A stretch of 64,000 nucleotides of DNA from Acanthococcus lagerstroemiae (taxonomy: Eukaryota; Arthropoda; Insecta; Hemiptera; Eriococcidae): the NCBI GenBank assembly GCA_031841125.1, contig CM063106.1, forward strand, positions 15,128,001 through 15,192,000, given 5' to 3'. This document shows positions 60,601-64,000 of this stretch, one piece after another; the first letter of the stretch is position 1; every line of letters starts with the position of its first letter. The notes below the pieces were generated by a model that was given only the letters and a program-made list of their open reading frames with translations, did not search any database and was not told the origin of the DNA. The position numbers were made by a program, and so were the translations under genes.

Positions 60601-60880
60601 GAAAAATGGGGCAGATTAGCAGAGGCATGATCGCCTGAGGAATGGAAAAGGAAAAGGGGTAGGCCGCCCACAAGATGGAGTGACGAAATTGTAAAATTTT
60701 TTGGAATTCTATGGGGAAGAATAGGACGGGATAGAGGGTGGTGGAGAAGGACGATAAGAGCGCATGCCCGTCTGTGGGCACGTTCGGTGGCGTGAGCGCT
60801 CTTCGCGCATTCGAACAAAAGTTGTAAAATAAAATAAATGACTACGGGCTTCTTTTAATTTTCGGAGGATTCCGCGGCAG
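57646..60880 (+). pseudogene. ChT: ChT pseudogene exon split by an RTE insertion
   Basis: The acceptor ATTCGCAG is followed by TGG ATC TGC GTA CCG TTT (WICVPFAWMNPES), which continues the ChT sequence after FVGL at phase 0. The frame then shifts, and the next part reads DWVGTISAKEFWSYVDYGL in another frame, matching the WLGTV...S.LD region of ChT. After GGGCTT an RTE element is inserted (57771-60837), flanked by the 13-bp repeat TGACTACGGGCTT. Coding resumes at 60838 with LLIF, a one-base loss in the GGIPWQ motif and W changed to R, and ends at CGGCAG before donor GTACAT (60881). Frameshifts plus the insertion make this exon non-functional. Confidence 0.85.
57771..60837 (+). mobile_element. 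RTE-like LINE, full length but internally deleted (copy 5)
   Basis: Inserted in a ChT exon with target duplication TGACTACGGGCTT (57758-57770 and 60838-60850 by alignment; borders could shift by a few bases). A 5' untranslated part of about 420 bp precedes the endonuclease LHYNCQGLVGEPRLYELE, IIQVYSPINVAPVEEE, IAMGNWSAKV (for GDFNAKV), RCELDRFLIND. The linker is SVETKGLIDKRTELKSED. RT motifs IIGQ-ISLTS and LGFMFIDYNKAFDSV (59990-60025) are present, but sequence between FDS and the region after the catalytic DD is deleted; it resumes NLEELENMAEELSIESERVG. The tail is KKLKLSLAGHMVRGEEKWG, RGRPPTRWSDEIVKF, GRDRGWWRRTIRAHARLW. The 3' end is AAAATAAAATAA. Confidence 0.9.
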
Positions 60881-60957
60881 GTACATAATAGGTATATTTT
60901 CATCGGTAAGCGAAAACACTTCAATTATTTCGTCGCGTAATTTACTTTTTCGTTCAG

Positions 60958-61087
60958 GTCTACTTTCAAAGCGTATTGTCGAATAAGTCGGTGGTACAGG
61001 CTCAAGTGTTGTCGTACGTTGCTGCATTTCGGTGCTTCACAATGGCCATACCGCCTGTAACCATCTGGGCTAGGGTAAAAGCTACTC
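60958..61087 (+). pseudogene. ChT: ChT pseudogene exon (YFQ...MAIP region)
   Basis: A 130-nt segment between acceptor CGTTCAG and a perfect donor GTAAGT. It starts VYFQSVLSNKSVVQAQVLS and continues YVAAFRCFTMAIPP. This matches the ChT segment that follows GGIPWQ and begins AYFQRVLS, including the QAQVLS and AAFGC/MAIP motifs. It is open and in phase 0 with the preceding exon's end, but conserved glycines and hydrophobic positions are altered (AAFGC to AAFRC, an odd TIWARVKAT end). It is read as part of the same decayed gene. Confidence 0.85.
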
Positions 61088-61272
61088 GTAAGTACGTTTT
61101 ACGGAGAAATAAATGAACAAAAAGAGAAACAGTTGTAATAATTTTTGTGTTCTCTAATATTATCGCCCACTTTCTAAAATATAAATGGAGAGAGAGGTGG
61201 ATGTTCCAACATAACACTATTATATATCAGTTAATCAGGTTGTGAAATGTGTCAAAGAATTTCTGATTTTTG

Positions 61273-61489
61273 CAAATTGGAACGAAACTGACTATCAAGG
61301 ACCGTATCCATTGACTCCTGTGGAAACTAGTCGCGTATTTCTCATGGTTCTACAATATTTGACACCCGACTGGGTCTCTTTCTTCGGACTGGGCGCTGTA
61401 TCCGCAGCCGTTATGTCATCGGCCGAGTCGAGTGTCTTATCCGCCAGTTCCATGTTCGCCAGAAATATTTACAAACTGATGATCCAACA
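61273..61489 (+). pseudogene. ChT: ChT pseudogene exon ([16 protein letters not shown] region)
   Basis: An open segment encoding [19 protein letters not shown], then [19 protein letters not shown] and [20 protein letters not shown], ending IYKLMIQQ before a perfect donor GTAAGT at 61490. This is the best preserved part of ChT here and includes a core transmembrane helix of the SLC5 fold. The expected acceptor just before the NWN codon reads TTTTTG rather than AG, so the splice site may be lost; the left border is approximate. A mariner derivative begins 11 nt after the donor. Taken alone the coding part looks sound, but neighbouring exons are broken. Confidence 0.85.
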
Positions 61490-61500
61490 GTAAGTACATA

Positions 61501-62429
61501 GGTTGTCGCTAAGTAACTGAGACTAAAATTTGTACGGCCCACCAACGCTACCTATCGGCGTTTCAACGCAATAGCGGGATAATTTGGTTCATTAGCTATC
61601 GATTGAGACCATGTCAAGCTCATTTGATTGAAAACTCGCTGTTCCAGGCCAATTTGAAAGAAACCATATGCGTTGACCCCTGCAGGTTTTTAAAAATTTT
61701 TTTAAGAAGGAAAAAGAGCATAAAATTACAGAAATTTTTATTAATCACCATCTTCATTAAGTACACGAACATCTTTTTCAAAATAAGCGCCATTCATGGC
61801 TATACAGGCGTCCATTCGTTCTTGCCATTTATCGAATATTTTCGCGTATTTCGCCGCCAGTAAGGAGGAGAAAAACATCTGCGCCGCAGTGATGCGACTT
61901 CTTGATTCGTGTTGAATTGACAACCCCGTAAGACCGCCTTTAGTTGAGAAAATAACCAAAATCGCAGGGGGCGAGGTCAGGACTATATGGAGGGGGTAAG
62001 GGTGAATTGTGATTTTATTATAAGTCGTCACCGCAGTGCAGGTGTTTTTCTCCTCCTTACCGGCGGCGGAATACTCGAAAACGTTCGATAAGTGGCAAGA
62101 ACAAATGGACGCCTGTATAACCATGAATGGCGCTTATTTTGAAAAAGATATTCGTGTGCTTAATGAAGATGATGATTAGTAAGAAATTTTGTAATCGTAC
62201 CTATGCTTTTTTTCCTCCTTTAAAAAAATCTTTAAAAAACCTGTAGGGGTCAGCGCATATGGTTTTTTTCAAATTGGTCTGGAACAGCGAGTTTTCAATC
62301 AAATGAACTCGACGTGGTCTCAATCGATAGCTAATGAACCAAGTTATCCCCCCCCCCACTCCGTTGAAACGCCGATAGGTAGCGTTGGTGGGCAGTACGA
62401 ATTTTAGTCTCAGTTACTTAGTGCCAGCC
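61501..62429 (-). mobile_element. mariner-type element, palindromic derivative
   Basis: TA target site on both sides (61499-61500 and 62430-62431). Terminal inverted repeats start GGTTGTCGCTAAGTAACTGA and GGCTGGCACTAAGTAACTGA and extend about 400 bp (61501-61903 / 62035-62429). The left arm plus centre, read on the minus strand across frames, gives PPYSPDLAPCDF (the last catalytic Asp region of mariner D34D transposase) and later KWQERMDACIAMNGAYFEKD, the transposase C-terminus. The right arm encodes the same C-terminus again on the plus strand (KWQEQMDACITMNGAYFEKD, then a stop after NEDDD). So only the 3' third of a mariner is present, with its end duplicated head to head. Non-autonomous. 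Confidence 0.85.
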
Positions 62430-62844
62430 TATGTATGTTTTTCACGGTTTACTTTTCCGTCGTCCAACGCGTTCGCATTTCAGATGTTAAAATATTATCG
62501 CCTTAAAGCCGGGGTTTAATTTTTAGGCATCGGAGACCGAAATAATTTACGTGAGGTCAGTGTGTCTAATTGTAAACAAAATAATTTTTTTTTCGAAATT
62601 AAGAAATTTCTGAGAATGCGCTCGCACTGTTTTAACTGAACTTGTGTAGATCCTAAACTATGATCTGAAAGTGCATGATTCCAGGCTACAAATTCGTTTA
62701 TTAAAAATATTTCTTACAGACATATATTAAAGGTTTCAGGGTTCTTACTCTTCTCTCAGAATTTTTACAATTACCCAGCTAAGGGCGAGTGATTGTAATC
62801 ATGTGCTATTCTCAGCGTAAATACCTATAGTAAGACATATTTAC

Positions 62845-62962
62845 CGATAATCGGGTGTAGGACACCCTTGAGCAATGCATACGAGAACGGCTCCTTCATC
62901 TTGAGGAATCTGTATCGACGACGTGTGGCTGATAATGCTGGGAGGAGTAATCCCTCGATTCT
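62845..62962 (-). CDS. Dscam2: Dscam2 exon: first half of Ig3
   Basis: A 118-nt exon with acceptor TTTCAG and donor GTAAAT. It starts with two bases that finish a split codon and ends with two bases (CG) of an Arg codon. It encodes about 39 residues containing PSIISHTSSIQIPQDEGAV and the first Ig cysteine in VLVC, ending CPTPDYR. The Arg codon is completed by the C that opens the exon at 50914, giving the PDYR-WY junction typical of Dscam Ig3. In Dscam1 the equivalent half-domain is the large variable exon 6 array. Here I see one copy only, with no second copy in the 1 kb upstream or the 12 kb downstream. It is the most 5' exon in the window. Confidence 0.93.
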
Positions 62963-64000
62963 CTGAAACAAAGCAACAAAGATAGCATTTTCAGATCCGA
63001 GCGGTGCAATAAAAAGTCATCGTAAAGGTTCTCGAGTCGTTTTATCCCGGAACTGCGTTCGAGTTAAATGATTCTATCTGTATGAGGATTGGCTCGATTT
63101 TCGTTAATAACAGATACGATCGAGGCGAGCACACCGAATAGACTAAAGGAGAAGCGTTTCTAATAGTTCGCAACTGTGCAATCGAGAATTAGGTACACCA
63201 GATGTTCGCACTACTCTGTAAATTCACTCGGTGTCGGAATTGTTTTTCTATACATCTCGCTGCCAAATGCTCGGCTCCCTTTTTTAAAAACCGGTCTGCC
63301 AACTAGAGAGATAAAAAGACGCTTCAAAACGGACTTGTAAGCACCTAGAGCTCGCGGGAATTTAAAAAAAAGATTAATTTCGCTATCGGATTGTAAGTCT
63401 GAACGTCGTGAGAACTTATCTGGCCACGATATCAATATTCTTCGCTCGTGTCGACAAATGTTGTGTGCTAAGGCGGGGAAGCAAGTGAGGGGGTTTACTC
63501 GTGATGTCAACAATAAGTGAGCAGCCTCCAGCTATCGGCGGTGATCAGTGAAGAAAACACGTACGAGACGTCAAAGCAACCGCAAGGCGTACATTTTTCC
63601 TATTTCCGGATTTTTCACTTATATATTTTTCCCCCTCGCTGCTAGCTTCTTTTTGTCAACAGAGTTTCATCGATTTCATTCTGAAATTAAATTATTACTA
63701 GATTTTCTCGTTTCACGTAGCGAAGTTTTTGGTAAAAATAATTTTGAAATGATATTCTCCAGCGTGTTTTAATTCGGATTTGAAAAAGAATATAGTTGGC
63801 TTTGGTTTTCGTTCATCTGCATTTCGAAACTACGTTCTCCTTTTTTTGTTCTCTCACCGGCTTTAATTGCACGACTTCTTCTCAGCCGCTCAAGTAAACC
63901 TAAACTCGTTATAACTAGGATTACCACGGACGTATAATTAAATTTCCGAAACCCACCAACCTATGCTGTGAGAAGAAATGATGATGCGAGGGTTGAATTC
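62963..64000. other. Dscam2 intron upstream of the Ig3 exon
   Basis: No exon, repeat or element ends recognised. Frames at 63211-63513 and 63548-63772 have no motif. Confidence 0.5.

Larger units (their letters stand above)
16532..62962 (-). other. Dscam2: Dscam2-like gene body (8 internal exons)
   Basis: This span collects eight minus-strand exons that encode consecutive Ig domains (second part of the ectodomain) of a homophilic neuronal cell-surface receptor used in axon and dendrite self-recognition. The exons fit together without frame breaks. Phases at the junctions are 2/1, 1/2, 2/1, 1/2, 1/2, 1/2 and 1/2, and every intron is GT-AG. Intron lengths are about 11.9 kb, 20.0 kb, 6.4 kb, 266 nt, 384 nt, 5.7 kb and 78 nt. 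Signal peptide, Ig1-2, Ig8-10, fibronectin repeats, transmembrane segment and tail are outside the window. I infer Dscam2 rather than the hypervariable Dscam1 because Ig3 and Ig7 show no large exon arrays, and because the two Ig7 exons match the fly Dscam2 A and B types. The assignment rests on remembered family sequence, not a search. Confidence 0.85.

Noticed and set aside
62845..62962. Member of a Dscam1-type variable Ig3 exon array
   Set aside because: Only one copy is seen within 1 kb upstream and 12 kb downstream, so a hypervariable array is not supported here.
1..64000. CRISPR arrays, operons, riboswitches or rRNA
   Set aside because: No regular spacer arrays, bacterial gene layout or rRNA motifs; the window is animal intronic DNA.

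Overview
The window is AT-rich animal DNA, almost certainly from an insect. It has no bacterial-type operons or dense coding. Eight exons with clean GT-AG borders, all on the minus strand, read in order as one long gene body. They encode consecutive immunoglobulin domains of a Down syndrome cell adhesion molecule, and the best fit is arthropod Dscam2. The rest is long introns filled with transposable elements, repeats and a broken second gene. The species cannot be named from the sequence.

Host gene, from high to low coordinates: first half of Ig3 (62845-62962), rest of Ig3 plus Ig4 (50469-50914), Ig5 in two exons (30346-30490, 23784-23935), Ig6 in two exons (23407-23517, 22864-23022), then two Ig7-type exons (16898-17182 and 16532-16819). 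All seven successive junctions agree in reading phase. The two Ig7 exons share phase, are separated by only 78 nt and match the A/B pair that fly Dscam2 splices as alternatives. The 5' exons lie beyond the right end of the window. I see no Ig8 exon in the left 16.5 kb.

The 11.9-kb intron between the first two Dscam2 exons holds a scrambled pseudogene of the high-affinity choline transporter (ChT, SLC5A7 family). One exon (54800-54951) is inverted. Three others lie on the plus strand between 57646 and 61489, and one of these is frameshifted and split by an LTR-less retrotransposon. A large inverted repeat (55045-55722 / 56601-57275) lies between the inverted exon and the rest.

Mobile elements: five copies and one fragment of an RTE-like LINE family (13.2-16.3, 32.3-34.0, 46.4-48.4, 51.3-54.0, 57.8-60.8 kb; fragment near 11.3 kb); RNase H tails of other LINEs (0.9-1.7 and 56.1-56.6 kb); a Jockey/CR1-type RT remnant (34.9-36.0 kb); two Penelope-like remnants (RT at 31.8-32.2, GIY-YIG at 36.5-37.0 kb); a palindromic mariner derivative (61501-62429); TTAA-flanked elements (17.7-18.25, 18.3-19.5, 38.1-41.9, 51.0-54.45 kb); hAT-like elements (4778-5671, 39776-41645); and three copies of a tRNA-derived SINE. 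Several are nested, so relative ages can be read off. Degenerate tandem arrays of different unit types fill parts of the introns (7.2-9.1, 25.5-26.9, 41.9-43.3 kb).

No wholly new gene system is evident. The most interesting points are the alternative Ig7 exon pair, the rearranged ChT pseudogene inside a neural gene, the nested transposon block at 38-42 kb, and the element families defined here by paired copies.
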